DNA of 64,000 nt. Origin: Styela clava (lineage: Eukaryota > Chordata > Ascidiacea > Stolidobranchia > Styelidae). This document shows, one piece after another, positions 38,301 through 50,534 of this stretch. How positions within the stretch are numbered: position 1 is the first letter of the stretch; each line of letters begins with the position of its first letter. The notes beneath the pieces are model-generated. The model was not told the origin of the DNA, ran no database searches, and worked only from the letters and a program-made list of their open reading frames with translations. A program made the position numbers and the translations under genes. Where the stretch lies: contig NC_135262.1 of NCBI RefSeq assembly GCF_964204865.1, positions 5,766,001 through 5,830,000 on the forward strand, written 5' to 3'.

Positions 38301-41300
38301 GCAATCATAGAGAATAAAATTGGGTTTGAAATTTGATATTAAGTAGACTACGTATGATAAAATCTAGTTGTCATTCATAGTTTCAATATTTATCTATTTA
38401 TCAACTATATGCTTTTCTGTCGCTTCTTTGTCACATTCTATCTGAGAATATGGCATGATGGAGTCAATGTTTCCGATTTGGTGATTGCTTTTATAGTAAT
38501 GTGTGCAGTGTCATAAATGGCTAAAATTAAAATCCAGGTGCAAAGAATTTTTGTGTATTCTCACATGACCAAACACCAAACTACGAATATGGATCCCATG
38601 GAGATTGGGCGAGTTTTAAAATCTGAGAAATTCAAAAGTCTCGCTGCTCAATATCTCATGTATATTCCTGTAACATTTTGTCTGATCACGGCCAGACTTC
38701 CTCAGACATGCACGGCATCCTTACATAATATGCACATTAATCCACCAGCGCCCAAGCATACAAGTAATTAAGCCTGCAAAAACCCAATCAATCACACAAT
38801 TTAAACAGTAATCTTTAACTTTATGTATGTATATTTTGACACTCATGACAGTCATGATTTCAAAATTCATATATCAACAGTAGACACACCTTTAAAAGCT
38901 CTTATTTAGTTTTATTTTATAAGTTTTCTTTACTTTATATTGAGCCACTCCCATTATCGACCTATTTTATGACTCATAATTATATGATGTCATACTTTTA
39001 TGTGTAACAAAGTATTTTTTATCAAATATGAACAAAGGAAACATGAATAAAAGTACCGTAGATACATTTTTTTTTCACAATTGATGTCCAAAAATGAGTA
39101 TAATATTCAAATTCATTCAAAATTGGTCATATCCAATATTTCGATCTTGATTCCAGAATAATTTAGAATATTTACATTTGGATTTGTGTCATCTTCAGCA
39201 TTTAATATTTTACCATCAGACCAAAAAGAAAAGATTATGTAGCGAATTAATGTTCATCTTAAACATTCTGTATAACCAAATATAAATTCTACTAATTATA
39301 CAAATACTAAAATAGTTCTTCAGAATATATTTCAATAGTAAATTATTCAATTTTGGCAAACTCTGTTTTGTATCAATTACTGTCCATTTACGTCCTTCAC
39401 TTTGATTTCTTTGTTTTGCAAAAGCAAATGCAAGTGTGTAAAATAAATAGTTCAATATAATTTAATGGCTTTTAAAACGATCTTGTTTCACAGCATAAAA
39501 AAGGAAGAGCATTGACATTTGCGTGTACGGTTTCATTCAGTGTATTTTATTACCTCATAAATAGCTATTACTTTGTTTTATGACAGTTGTAATGTTGCAT
39601 AAATATAAAATAAGTAAATATAAATTGTGTTGCAATGTAAAACCAGTAGTATAGTACCGTACATGTATTTATGTAAATATTACATACATACGAAAATAGC
39701 TCTCAACATCTGAGTTGACCCTCGAAGAGACTTGTTCAGAGAAAATGCAACAAATATCATGAATAAAAAATTTAAATTCAAATAAATGTGTATTTCATTT
39801 TTCAAGCATTTTACTTGATATTATTATTTATTTTCACCCATTCTTTCTTTATCTTCCTCGACTAAACTCAGACAACCTTTATTTTGCATTATCCATGCCC
39901 TGAAGGTTGTTATTATCAATGAAATCAATATATGTCTGTATTCAAACAAAGCAAGAGCTGTCATTTTCATGAATCTAAATTACAGTTTTATGTCGAAACA
40001 ATTTGGCATCGAATTGCCTGATATCATTAATATTGGGAATGACAACGTGACTACTTTATTTTTTCTCTATTATGTATATTTAAAAAAAGTCATGACTTAT
40101 TTGGACTTATTTATGTAAGATCATATTTCTCGGTCTTTACTCCAATAATCTTGATCATAGATGATACATTATTAAACTGGTGATAATCAAGGGTCCAGTT
40201 TAGGCCCTACGGGATTACTAATATTAAATCTTCTTTTGAAAGTAAATTCAATAGAATCTTAATGATATTTTAGTTGGGCCATAATATCATTAGTCATTTG
40301 TCTTCTTGTATTGGCACAAGGCACTTATATCAAAAAGGCTTGTTGTCTGACAGATTTAAATTTTTAATTAATGCCTCAAAACATGATAAGCATGACAAGA
40401 TTTAATACTTTTAATTCCAAAGTCTAATATTGACTAGACTACAAGGACACCAGAAATAAAATGACGAAATAATAAGTGACATTGCGTTTTAGTCACTGTC
40501 AATTCAGATTAATTAAAACGTGATTAAAACGTTATCAGAGTGAAAAAGAAAATATCTTATCTTTAGACAAATTACATTTGTAGATAGATACAAATAGATT
40601 GATTTTAACGATTTTTTTTCTTGAGTCTATAATCAATTTATCAATCAATACCTTTCTACCTTTTTCTTATGCAATGTTCAAAGTTATTGAATTAACGTGA
40701 AATCTTTGAAGCATTTTTGTTAAATACAATTACATGAATAATTCAATAAGATAGTCTGGGTGAAGGAAATCAATCATAATCAATCTGGGAATTTTTAGAA
40801 AAACAATTTAAATAAGAATAAAATAACAATGCTTTAATATGTGGACACATTGATTGATCTATTAATTATGGAGAAAAACTGATAAACCTCAACAAGAACT
40901 TAAAAATGAAGCATATGGTATATCAAAGTGGAAATTTTGGAGTTTCAGAACATGACTAACTTATTGTTTTGAAAGTTAAAAAAATTAAAATTATTAAAAT
41001 TAAAATTATTGATTACGTCATCGTGTTCAATTTGAGCAACAAAATATGAACATTAACTTCTGTCTCAAATGATGCTTTTCCATCAAGCTCACACCCAACA
41101 TTTGTAAACATATACATCACACAAATAAATTTCTTGTATAATAATATTTATTTGTCTTTTCTATACTTATGACTTTCTATATTTGTTGCTATTCAAAATT
41201 AACAATCTTCTTCGTTATTCTAGAATACAGTTGCAACTTCTTCTTCTTCCTGTTCTGTATTACTCCGATCACCACCTTCAAAACTTCGAATATTGCCGAG

Positions 41301-44300
41301 TCACTGTGTCGACAAAAACTATCTGCATAATCCACCACGACAGCCAGTGCATAAAATTTCAACCAATGTTGCGCAACATGGAACAGCAAGAAGACTTCAG
41401 TTTAATAAACCGTCTGAAAAAGCAACATGTACTAGTCCTGTAAGTGTATATATTGGTATATACAGGGTGTCCATAAACTCCTTTTACAATCACAATTTCA
41501 ACTTTGTTATGAGGTCAATTTTCAATATATCTTAACCAGATTTGTTGCTTTCCAATCAGTAATTGTTTAAGTATTTTACTTAATTTAATACATTTGTGGG
41601 TGCCAAAACAATTATGGTATTGATAAATTTTCTTTGCAATTTTAAAACATTTCAATACTTTATGGGACACCTTATATAAGGAATCTATCTTAAAAGAAAA
41701 ATGTGAAGGGCTATGCCAAATAGGAAAGATCCTGTGCTTTCAAAATGTAGCCCAGCGCTGTGCTGTCATTGGATAAAACAGATTTATAAACAATAACTTC
41801 AATAAGTCAATAAAAATATGACTCCAACACCGGCACCTGACTCCAGCTCTGAACAAATCAAATTTGATAATGAGGACATTGCGTTTGCAAGTTTTTGTTA
41901 ATAGATTGTAATTAACGTTTAATCTACTTAATTTCCATACAAAATTTTGAATTTGTTTAATGACACTGAAATTCTGAAAATATGACTCTTGCAATATCTC
42001 AACTGCAACTGTGAGAGTTTGAAAATATGACAGTGAATCCAGTAAAAACATCCCAAAACATAGACGCACAGCCCTGAGTTCAACAAGCTTAACCAACATT
42101 GCTTTGCCTTAGTGTCTGTGTAAAAAATAACCCTCACATTGTTACTTCCCTAAAGGCACCCATTCGGAGAAACAACAGCGTACGATTTGAGTTTGATGAA
42201 GACATGCCTAAGCTCAATCAACGTAGTTCAAGATCCATGTGTAGAAGAAAATGTATGAAAAATAATGGAATTGTTGTCCACAATCATACTCATTTGACTC
42301 ACACTGACCGTCTTCTTGGATCATTTGAGGTAAATTAACTTTTTTTTAATAGTATTAACCCTTCACTTGCCTCGAAATCGAAAATTGTCATATTCAGTGC
42401 AGACTCAAGATTGACTTTTACAAGAATCAATTTCAGCCTAATATTTGTAGTACCATATTTTACACAAATGCACACCTAGAGTTTTTTTTTTTTTAAAAGT
42501 CGATTGTGCTCTTTTTATCAGTGCTTTATGCATGATTTCCTACACTCGAAACCAGTACCGGTTGCATCTTATGGTCCGGTGCGTCTTATGTATGGACAAA
42601 CCCCAATCCAAGCTGATGATGCACTTTATCGTCCGTAAAAAATGGTATATATACAATTGCTCATGTTTGACTGTAATGGTAAAATTACTGTTGAATATAC
42701 ATATTGTGACGAAGGCAAAGAAACAAATTCAACAGGAATTAATTTTGCTCAAATTTACATTAAATTGAACACGGCCGTATATGGTAGTTGGCAAGCCGTT
42801 AATAAAAATTATCGACGTTGCATCACAAATGTTCTTAATTATTATAACTGAGCTCATTAACAGATCAAGAGTCAGTATATACACTTTTAAAATGACGTAC
42901 ATGTCCTAATTAAAGCCTATTTTTAATTCTTGCTTGGTTATTTAATTTTTTCTATCAATTGATGATCTCAAGGTATATCTTGTAGTTTGTAAGTAATGAA
43001 ATAGATAATTGGTTTTGGAAAAGTTGTTTTTTAACTGATTAGTTAATTATTAGGAATACTAGTTTTTTTTTTATTTGCGCATCTTTCATTTGATGACTTA
43101 ACTGCTCTATTCTATTAATTTTGAATATGGATTTGATGAAAGACATGTTATTTCTTTGAATCAGGTCCCAGTAACTTCATACTTTTAAATTTCAAATATC
43201 GTATATATAAATCAAAATCTGACTTCATGCCTAAACAGGGAACGTGTATTTTTTGTATATTCAATACGTTTAAATTTTGGAATTCTGGAAATTTGCTGAT
43301 AAACAGTGATTTGATTGAAATATAATGGAAGCTTTACCATGGCAACGTTGCTCAATTTTCTTAGTTTTCTAATTCTAAATCCTAAAATCAAATTTGTATG
43401 GATTCAAACTTTGGTCATCTTTGATTCATCATAAATTGATATCATTATTTCCTTGCGAAAAATAAAACACACTTCGCCATCCATGGAAAGTAAATGTCTT
43501 ATTAATTATATTTCGAGAAAAGTGTGTTGATGTCAACAAGTCAGCTGTTCTATTGATAGAAATTATAATCATATAATAATCCATGTATCGCAGTGTTAAT
43601 CTACTTTAATTAGCGCTTTGCTCAAATCAAGTACTGATTAAGATACAGCGATAATGCCGACTTGTTCTTCTACAAAATTATTTGACATTTTCGCTCTCAA
43701 TTTGTTTGGATGTAATTAAGATAAATCTTTAACATATTGGTGTAACTCAATTAGAAGGTATGCTTTGGTGAGCAATGAGCATAGACCTTTTCAATTGATT
43801 TATTGTATATTTTCTTTGCTATTTATCTTATTGCTTAGAAGCGCAAATTTATTTCAAGTGTTTAATATGTCTGATGGAAATCAATAATTTCGAATGAAGT
43901 ATGTGTAACAACATAATGAATCTAACTATGTGACTTATTGTTAGATGCGCTCCTTAATCACAATAGTTGTCATAGTTAATTGGCTAATACAGTAATACCC
44001 CCATTTGCCTATTTCAGATCTCTTTATTGCTTTCTCAATGAGTATAAAAACTCTTTCTGTTATTTGTTCAGTATTTAATGAATCCACGCAAGTGGAACTC
44101 TGACTTTTGCGAAGTTTGAATAGATTATAATGTGTCCATGAATACCAAATAACTTATTAGTGAAAATAACCATATTAGTGAAACTACAACACATGCAAAG
44201 TGATAAATCCTCTCCAAAAACAGCAAAATTTCTCTCTGTTTGAGAAACGCTGGGAAGTATATTTGCGTAACTTTGTTGGCAATGCATGTCTTGGATATCA

Positions 44301-46247
44301 CGTTCAAACCCTATTTAACCCAAATTCTCACCCAAGGGTTGAAAAATTGAGTAGGTCATACTTAATCATACACAGTTCTAATAGATTGTTTTTTCGAAGT
44401 GTCTTGTTAACCGCAGCCATATTGTGAAAACTAAAGATAAATATATAAATATTCTTTATTCAGGAATCAATCCTTCACAATCGTCTTGAAGTATTGGGAT
44501 CAGTGGAAGGATTTCATGCCCAACTTGGGGCAAGTGGATCCTTCTGTCCTGCCAAAGTCAAACTACCTGTACCAGTTAAATTTTTTCATGTATCTGATGA
44601 CAACGCACCATCCCCTTATATGGGCACACTGTCTGTCAAAGGTCGTGAACATGGGAAGCGAGGATATCATATACCAAGGAAAGGGACAATACAACTGGTT
44701 AGTATATTGATTTTGAACTTAGTCATTTTAAATACAACATAGAAGTAAATGCATATTCAGTCAGCTCATTTAAACTTACGGTACTTTGATCGGTTTCTAT
44801 TTTTACAGTTTTCAGAAATTATACAAATTTCTTTCTGGAAGGCTTTATAAAATCAAGAACTTTTAGTAGCAAATAATTAAATATAGTCAATTTAGAATTG
44901 TTTAAGACATCCATAATCAGATTGCGATATCAGAGGTAGGATTTAGTTTAGGATTCACATGTTTATCCTGGGGGAGAGGAAGGCTAACAAGACCGCTTAA
45001 TCATATGGTGAACCACAGCCTCTCGTACGGTTCCTAGTCCATGTTGGATATGGGATTAGTTAGCTAGTTATTTGTTTCAGATGCAAGGACTTGATTTATT
45101 GGATATTTTTGAAGAGAAAAAGAAAATTTATTTTGAATATTTCTATTTCTTTACAGACTCTTTTCAATCCAAACAGTAGTGTGGTAAAGGTTTTTGTTAT
45201 TCTGTATGACGTGAGCGACATGCCACCAGGACAAAAAACGTTTCTTCGCCATCGAATATACAGCAAGCCTACAAGTGACCTTGATTATAATGGGAATGTT
45301 GTGAAAAATGGAGACGCCAATGTTCCAAAAGAAAATGCTTCAAAATCAAAATGCCTACGATATTTTGTTAATTTATGGTATGTTTTGTTGTACTTTATTG
45401 TTTGAAGACATTTTTGAATTCATTAACAAGAAAATGGTATAAAGTTAAATATTATAAATACATATATATTTGCCAACAGCACATTTCCTTTCATATGGAC
45501 ATGCTTATATATTAAATTAATGGCAATTTAATTTTTTTGATGAGAATTGGGCCTAGGAAAAGTTTTGCTAAATTGCTGTAAATTGCAAAGGGCTTGAAGA
45601 TGGAAGAAATCGCTAGAAGGCTTTTTTGGACTTTTCTTTGAATCCATTGGGCCCCATATCACCCTAACTTTGCTCCGTCACGTGGCATTTCATCATACTT
45701 GTTCGCCGATCTTTTTTGACGCCGATCTTCCAATGCTCAACTAGGGCTGAAATCAATGTGAAATGTAGAGGCTGAAAGGAGCATTGGCCTCAGTGTCCAT
45801 GTATTCGGGCATTGCTCTCTCATTAGGATTACATTTTGGCCTATCCTCAACTCCATTCCCAAGTAGTTACGCTCATCTTAAATATATATAGATTTTCCCT
45901 ACTTTCCTGTATATTTGTTTGTTTTGCTTCTTTATTTTATTGTGACGAAAAATGGAAATAAACTTACTTGAGGCACGGAGTTCCCTCCAGTTTTAGAATT
46001 TGAAAACATCATGATGTTACACAATACTTCCTCCCTAAAATACTTTCTAATCAAGATATACACAGTTATTTGATTTACACCATTTTTATTCAGGTTGGAA
46101 AGCAGCAAAACCAACAAAGTTTACATTCACGGAGATGTGAAAATACTTTTCTCACTCGCTTCAAATGAATGGGATTCTGGCAACACTTATGAACTTCACT
46201 CTGAAACTGAATTTCCAAAGAATCCAAAATATTCTCCAAAACGATGA
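29394..46247 (+). CDS. ATOS: Atos homologue (ATOSA/ATOSB, FAM214 family), eight coding exons
   Basis: Exons 29394-29570, 34104-34252, 34753-36373, 41224-41439, 42156-42329, 44464-44697, 45157-45377 and 46094-46247 join in phase into 981 codons. Every intron is GT-AG. Exon 1 encodes FFTSLGMLIIQGR, exon 2 VVIDVILLPEC and LLLEKWLIQ, and exon 3 the Ser/Arg-rich disordered middle (about residues 109-649). The C-terminal half is best conserved: LLGSFE, GFHAQLGASGSFCP, VSDDNAPSPYMG, GKRGYHIPRKGTIQL|TLFNPN, VVKVFVILYD, DMPPGQKTFLRHR and KVYIHGDVKILFS, corresponding to the DUF4210 and chromosome-segregation-like domains of vertebrate ATOSA/B. Atos proteins act in the nucleus as transcriptional regulators. 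Length agrees with ATOSA (about 1,000 residues). Introns 1 (4.5 kb) and 3 (4.85 kb) hold MITEs. A hairpin covers the exon 3 donor. Invertebrates usually have one gene, so A versus B is not assigned. Confidence 0.93.
31188..31391. mobile_element. hAT-like MITE fragments in Atos intron 1
   Basis: Two CAGTGGTTCCCA-type ends in the same orientation: AAGGGTGGGAACCACTG (about 31246-31262) and ATAGTTTGGGAACCGCTG (about 31374-31391), with GTGCCACGATATAA and CACCATTGGGTCGCTACCC subterminal motifs. It looks like two truncated copies or one damaged insertion. Confidence 0.55.
32658..32870 (+). mobile_element. MITE family A, copy 4 (Atos intron 1)
   Basis: 213 bp from GGCTCTCCAGAAGTGTGTG to ACATACTACGGGAGTACC, with CCTAACCCTAACCTGG near the right end and the CTTGGCTAACACA core. 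Flanking octamers GTATTTGA and ACATTTAA agree at only 5 of 8 positions. Confidence 0.85.
36371..36399 (+). promoter_or_regulatory. Hairpin over the Atos exon 3 splice donor
   Basis: GAGGTAAA (36371-36378) and TTTACCTC (36392-36399) are exact reverse complements across a 13-base, mostly T loop. The left arm is the donor itself (GAG|GTAAAG). In RNA the 5' splice site of the long exon would be paired. If not spliced, translation reads nine more residues and stops at 36403. Confidence 0.6.
36626..36931. repeat. Diverged ~150-bp tandem duplication in Atos intron 3
   Basis: Unit 1 (36626-36778) and unit 2 (36787-36931) share ACAATTTCA, CCTGTCCA-ATATCTT, GTCTTCCAATTAAATTT, ATATTGAATACATCACT and CACAAAAACA-TAATTTAAAT in the same order, with scattered substitutions and small deletions. 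Confidence 0.8.
37559..37762 (+). mobile_element. MITE family A, copy 5 (Atos intron 3)
   Basis: 204 bp from GGTGCTCCAGAAGTGTGTG to the GGGAGGAGTACC end, with CCTAACCCTAACCTGG. Flanks TTTATCAT (37551-37558) and TTGATCAT (37763-37770) match at 7 of 8 positions, supporting an 8-bp target duplication. Confidence 0.85.
44950..45085 (-). mobile_element. SINE tail in Atos intron 6
   Basis: Contains TTTATCCTGGGGGAGAGG, AGCCTCTCGTACGGTTCC and TTAGCTAGTTATTTGTTTC-AGATGCA, shared in order with the SINE copies at 48.5 and 54.6 kb. The tRNA-like head is absent. It ends about 70 bp upstream of the exon 7 acceptor. Confidence 0.7.
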
Positions 46248-47429
46248 TAAAATATTTCGGACTTCAGATAATACATATTTAACAAGTTGACGGAACTGCC
46301 TTTCAGTATTATTAGCCTGAATGTTACAAGACTTCTATTGAATTTAAGAACTATATTTGATTTTAACGGTGATAATTTCTTTTAGCATAACTTTTATTAC
46401 AATACACATAGTTTTTTAATTCTCCTCCTTATAGGAAATGTATACCTTATTTTGGTTATTTTTTGAATTCTATGTTTGGTCTTACGAGTATGGCTCACTT
46501 GATCTTGAAAAATCCATTTTTTGGATTGATTTTTATCAGAACTAACAGTGAAAATTTTACGTAAATCTGGCTTGTTGCAAATTTTGCAACTTCTCTCGGC
46601 TTGAATCCAAAGTCTGACTGATTAAGGTAAAATAAGTAAATCATTTCAATTGTAACATTTATTTTGTTTCTCTTATATTAAGTGAAAGTTCTTGTTCGCC
46701 TTTTCATTCATCTTTCAAGAATTTAGTTCTTATAAATCTTCTATTACTAGGGCAGACTGAAGAAATATGAGTGCGCAGCATACATTAAATAAGATTTTTT
46801 ATAGTCTGTTTGTGGAGTTGCGCTGTTGGGCCCACAGCTCTTTCCCTTTAACCATTTCTCAGTTCAGTATTTTTTATTTCTTTCCTCGTATGTACTGTGT
46901 CACTTTCCTCAAAGATTTATTATAAACGACCAAGTGTTTATTTCATCACTTGGTTGAATTGTCACCATAATATTTTACTACCCTTATAGTAATCTCTGTG
47001 CTTCGAAAAATAACCGCAATAATTTTTCACTTTGGGTGTTGAGCCTTGATATAGTCAATTTAATATATCTTAAATACATACAGTGGATATTTTATTAATA
47101 GTATATTATATGATGGATTTTTCTTCTATTATCCTAGATGTTCTATTTCTTTGGTTCTTTTGTTTCAATAAACCTAGATAAAAATCGAGTTAGAGAAGTA
47201 GCGTTTTCACAGGCAATGGTGGCTTATGCTTATAGATACCCACTCGGTCACACTAGGTGGACTTTTTACCCAGTCCCAGCAAATTTGGAAATTGGGGTCA
47301 CAAGACTTTGTGAGGAACTGTCTTTCCGAGTCACTAGGTATATTAAATTTAATAAACAAATTAGATAAGTATAAAGTTGCATTGACACTAGGACCTGACA
47401 CTTTCATGTTATTATTGAATCTAAGTCTA
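46248..47429 (+). other. Atos 3' flank / probable 3' UTR
   Basis: AT-rich, no further coding exon. I saw no canonical AATAAA close to the stop; one occurs near 47168. The 3' UTR length is therefore unknown. Confidence 0.4.
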
Positions 47430-48271
47430 AACCCAGGCCCGCGGGACACATGTGGCCCGCCACTTTATTTTTGTGGCCCGCGTTGCATTTGCGCAAGGGT
47501 AAACAAAAAATCGCATTTGGTGTTGTTCCTTCATAAATATAACCAAAACAATCTTATGACATATTGTTACATCACTAATGTAATTGAATTGACTGGTGTT
47601 ATGGCTAGCTGAGGCAACTAGCGAAGTTGAATAATGTGCTTGGCTAGTCAATATTTTCGGTCGGGAATATATGGTAACTGAATCGGCTTCATAGAAAACT
47701 AAAAATCGAATGAGGAATCTATTAGCCTAGGTTGGTTATGCCTGATAACGAGATATAAATATTATTTCCGAACAATATATTTCCTGCTGGGTGGTTCTTT
47801 TGCAACCAGCCTAAACAGTATTACAAAAAATGCTGCCTATATGTCAGAAAATTTAGTAATTACCCTTTTGTATCTCAAATTTGGTAAAATTCGGTAATTA
47901 ATCAATCTGCAGTTATTTTGCAAACATGAGTTTAAAAGCTGACCAATTCGAACAGATTTTTGACTAGATATGGGAGGAAAAATACCACAATGCTTGCTCA
48001 ATGTGATAACTAATAACATATTCTCCGTATGGCACTTTCTATGTTATGAAGATTTTGAAGTGTTACCCTAAATGTAGATATAGTAAAACTTTTGCACGTT
48101 TAAGTAAGTTTTTTGGCTTTTTAGCTTGATAAATGACAAATAATGACCAATGTGTTTGGACAATAAAAGTGTTTGTTTTGCATTGATTACCTATTCTTAA
48201 CACTATTGTGGCCCGCGAACAATACAAAAATTATAGTGTGGTCCGCGAGACCGACAACATTGGACCACCCT
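47430..48271. mobile_element. hAT-like MITE, left end decayed
   Basis: The right end TTGGACCACCCTG with GTGGTCCGCGAGACCGAC and GTGGCCCGCGAACAAT faces a left part with CCCAGGCCCGCGGGAC and GTGGCCCGCCACTTTA. These GGCCCGC subterminal motifs in inverted arrangement mark a hAT MITE of about 840 bp. The left terminus has lost its CAGGG start and no target duplication is readable. Confidence 0.6.
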
Positions 48272-48524
48272 GATCCAACTAGAATTTAATCCGTCTTGAC
48301 TTCAACACAGCTTTTTTAGAGTTATTGCTGCAACAATGTAAAAAAATAGTGAATCACACAACACAGCGCAGGGTTAAAAAATAAACATACCACAATTCTA
48401 TTATTGCAATCTTAAAGTTCTGCCTCTTCAGCAGTTAAAAGAGTTATTTGGTTTCCACCTAATTCTAGTTCTACCATAACATGCTGGGCTCTGGTTTAAG
48501 TGCTTAATTGATTTTAAAACCCCA

Positions 48525-48795
48525 AATACCTCCCATAACACTTCAAGTAGGATTTGCATGTCTATCCAGAGGAAGCGGAAAGCTGATAAGTGAATCTGAT
48601 TATGTGGCAAAACGGCCTCTTGTCCGGTTACCGGGATTAGTTATTTGTTTTTATTCAGATGCATGGACGAGGCTTTAACGGAACGATGACAAGGTGCCCA
48701 ACAATCCTCTCACACATAATTATCCCCCATAGGATTCGAACCCACGCATAATCAGAGGTCAGTGACAACGTTTAGCACAGTGCACTGTTAACTCT
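48525..48795 (-). mobile_element. tRNA-derived SINE, most complete copy
   Basis: On the minus strand a tRNA-like head contains GTGCTAAACGTTGTC (A-box region) and an exact B box GGTTCGAATCC (near 48730). It is followed by a body with GTGTGAGAGGATTG, GCATCTGAATAAA, GGTAACCGGACAAGAGGCC and a tail CTTTCCGCTTCCTCTGGATAG. The head-plus-body layout and the dispersed tails elsewhere in the window define a SINE family rather than a tRNA gene. Confidence 0.75.
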
Positions 48796-48899
48796 TTGTT
48801 CAACTCAATGTTAACTCTTTATCCAGTAAGTCTCAACTAATTCCATAGGCATGTCAAAACACGAAACCTCGAAATATGTCCCTTCCATTCAAATCAAAT

Positions 48900-49521
48900 A
48901 GTCAAAATACAATTTAGCTAATTTTACTAGAAATCAAATAGAAAACTTGATAGAAAAGAAGCAAAATGCAATTAAAGCTAAAGATGTCATGACATCAGAG
49001 CGTACAAATAGGACAATATTAGGCAAGTGCAGTTTCAAGTATTTTGTGGCGTCTAGAGTTGCCGCAAAACCATGGCCGCTATGACCAAAACCCATGGCGA
49101 CTGACTCTTTAGCTGCCACAAACTCATAGCGAGCTGCCGTGGTTACAGCATAAATCATAAAGACGCCGCGGTATGTTCGTGGCAGGAGCTGCCACGAAGT
49201 GGTAAGAACTGTGCCTCATACTGGGGTCAATGTACAAATTTTGCACAATATTTTTTGAACATTACACCCACTCTCCCACAGTTAACTAGGCCCTTGAAAT
49301 CATTAACAGACAACCATCATAAAAGTTGAAATTTTCGAAATAAGAAATACTATTTAATAGAAAAATGCCGAATACAAGAAATTTTCAGCCTATATGGCAT
49401 TTCCCAAGTATACAACAGACTAACAAGAGCATTGTGCATTCGATTGAGAATGAAGTTTAAAGTCATTTGGCATAGAATATAAAGTGAAACGCACAAATAA
49501 CAGCTTCTTGTAGAGAATTCT
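48900..49521. other. 3' flank of ENY2; GC-rich patch
   Basis: Around 49045-49205 is a GC-rich patch with repeated GCCGC/TGCCAC words (GAGTTGCCGCAAAACC, TAGCTGCCACAAACTC, GGAGCTGCCACGAAG), perhaps a decayed short repeat. No gene recognised. Confidence 0.35.
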
Positions 49522-50534
49522 TCATTGCAAGTTTGACTGTTGAGCTAAAAATAATCTTATTCTATGTAATAGTTCTTTTTTCACACTATCTGGAACAGTC
49601 TGTCTTCCTTTCGGTGTAATTTCTCTCACAAGATCATCGACGGTTACATTTTCTAGCCCTCGTTCGCGGAGAATTTCCTTCAGAAAATAAAAATAGCATA
49701 TTAGTGGAATATATAGTAAATTGCTACCACTTATAAATTTGCTCCAAGGTAAAATGAAAAAACTTATGATATTGCAGATGCAGAAACAGCTTTCTGATCT
49801 GGGCGCCTGCTTGAAAGAAGATGAGTTTGAATGAAGTTGAGACAAATCATACTAAGTATTTCAGTACTTTCAGTACTAACACCTTACTGATTACTCTGTG
49901 GTTCAAATGTTGTGGGGAGTGATTATGTTTGAGAGAATTTATAGATAATAAACCGGTAACTGCTTCCGATGTATGAATGTTTATTTGCCTCAAAAAATGT
50001 AAACAGTATCTGCACAATAGTTAAACGGTATACTGGTATAAAAGAGACGGGATACGTGTTCATGATTCGATTTAAGACTGAACAGGGAGGGTAATCAGAC
50101 AAAAAAGAAATGTTTAAATTGGCTGAAGTATCTACTTCCTATTACTGCATCATTCAGGTCATAATTATTCTGCACCCTGATAGGCCTATATATTCAAATA
50201 ACAGACTCACCTGACAGAAGTATCCATGAAAAAAATCAGGTTTAAAATCAGTTTAACGGTTCATTGGCTGTACATTATACGATATAGGCTATTTATGATA
50301 AACGACTACAGATCGATGAATACATAATGCAGTAATACTACAATACTAGGGGACAATATATTCATTTGGTACCTTGCAGTGCTGTTTTAGATCGTCTCTC
50401 CATCCACATTCTGTGAGTCTCATGCGCAGTAATTCTTTTAATTTTTCTCTTTCTCCAGTTTCGACAAGCTGTTGGTATATAGCTGCGCGCATTTGACTGT
50501 CTCTGGACTTTTTGTCGGTCTGATATTCGGCCAT
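49522..50534 (-). CDS. ENY2: ENY2, SAGA/TREX-2 subunit
   Basis: Two coding exons: 50534-50373 (54 codons, donor AAG|GTACC) and 49677-49522 (51 codons plus stop, acceptor CTGAAG), joined in phase 0 to give 105 residues; human ENY2 has 101. Conserved blocks are [70 protein letters not shown] and [12 protein letters not shown]2 is an all-helical protein in the deubiquitinase module of SAGA and in the TREX-2 mRNA-export complex at the nuclear pore. The start codon is the first in frame and gives MAEYQTDKK, slightly longer than the human N-terminus. The intron is about 0.7 kb. Convergent with Atos. Confidence 0.95.
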
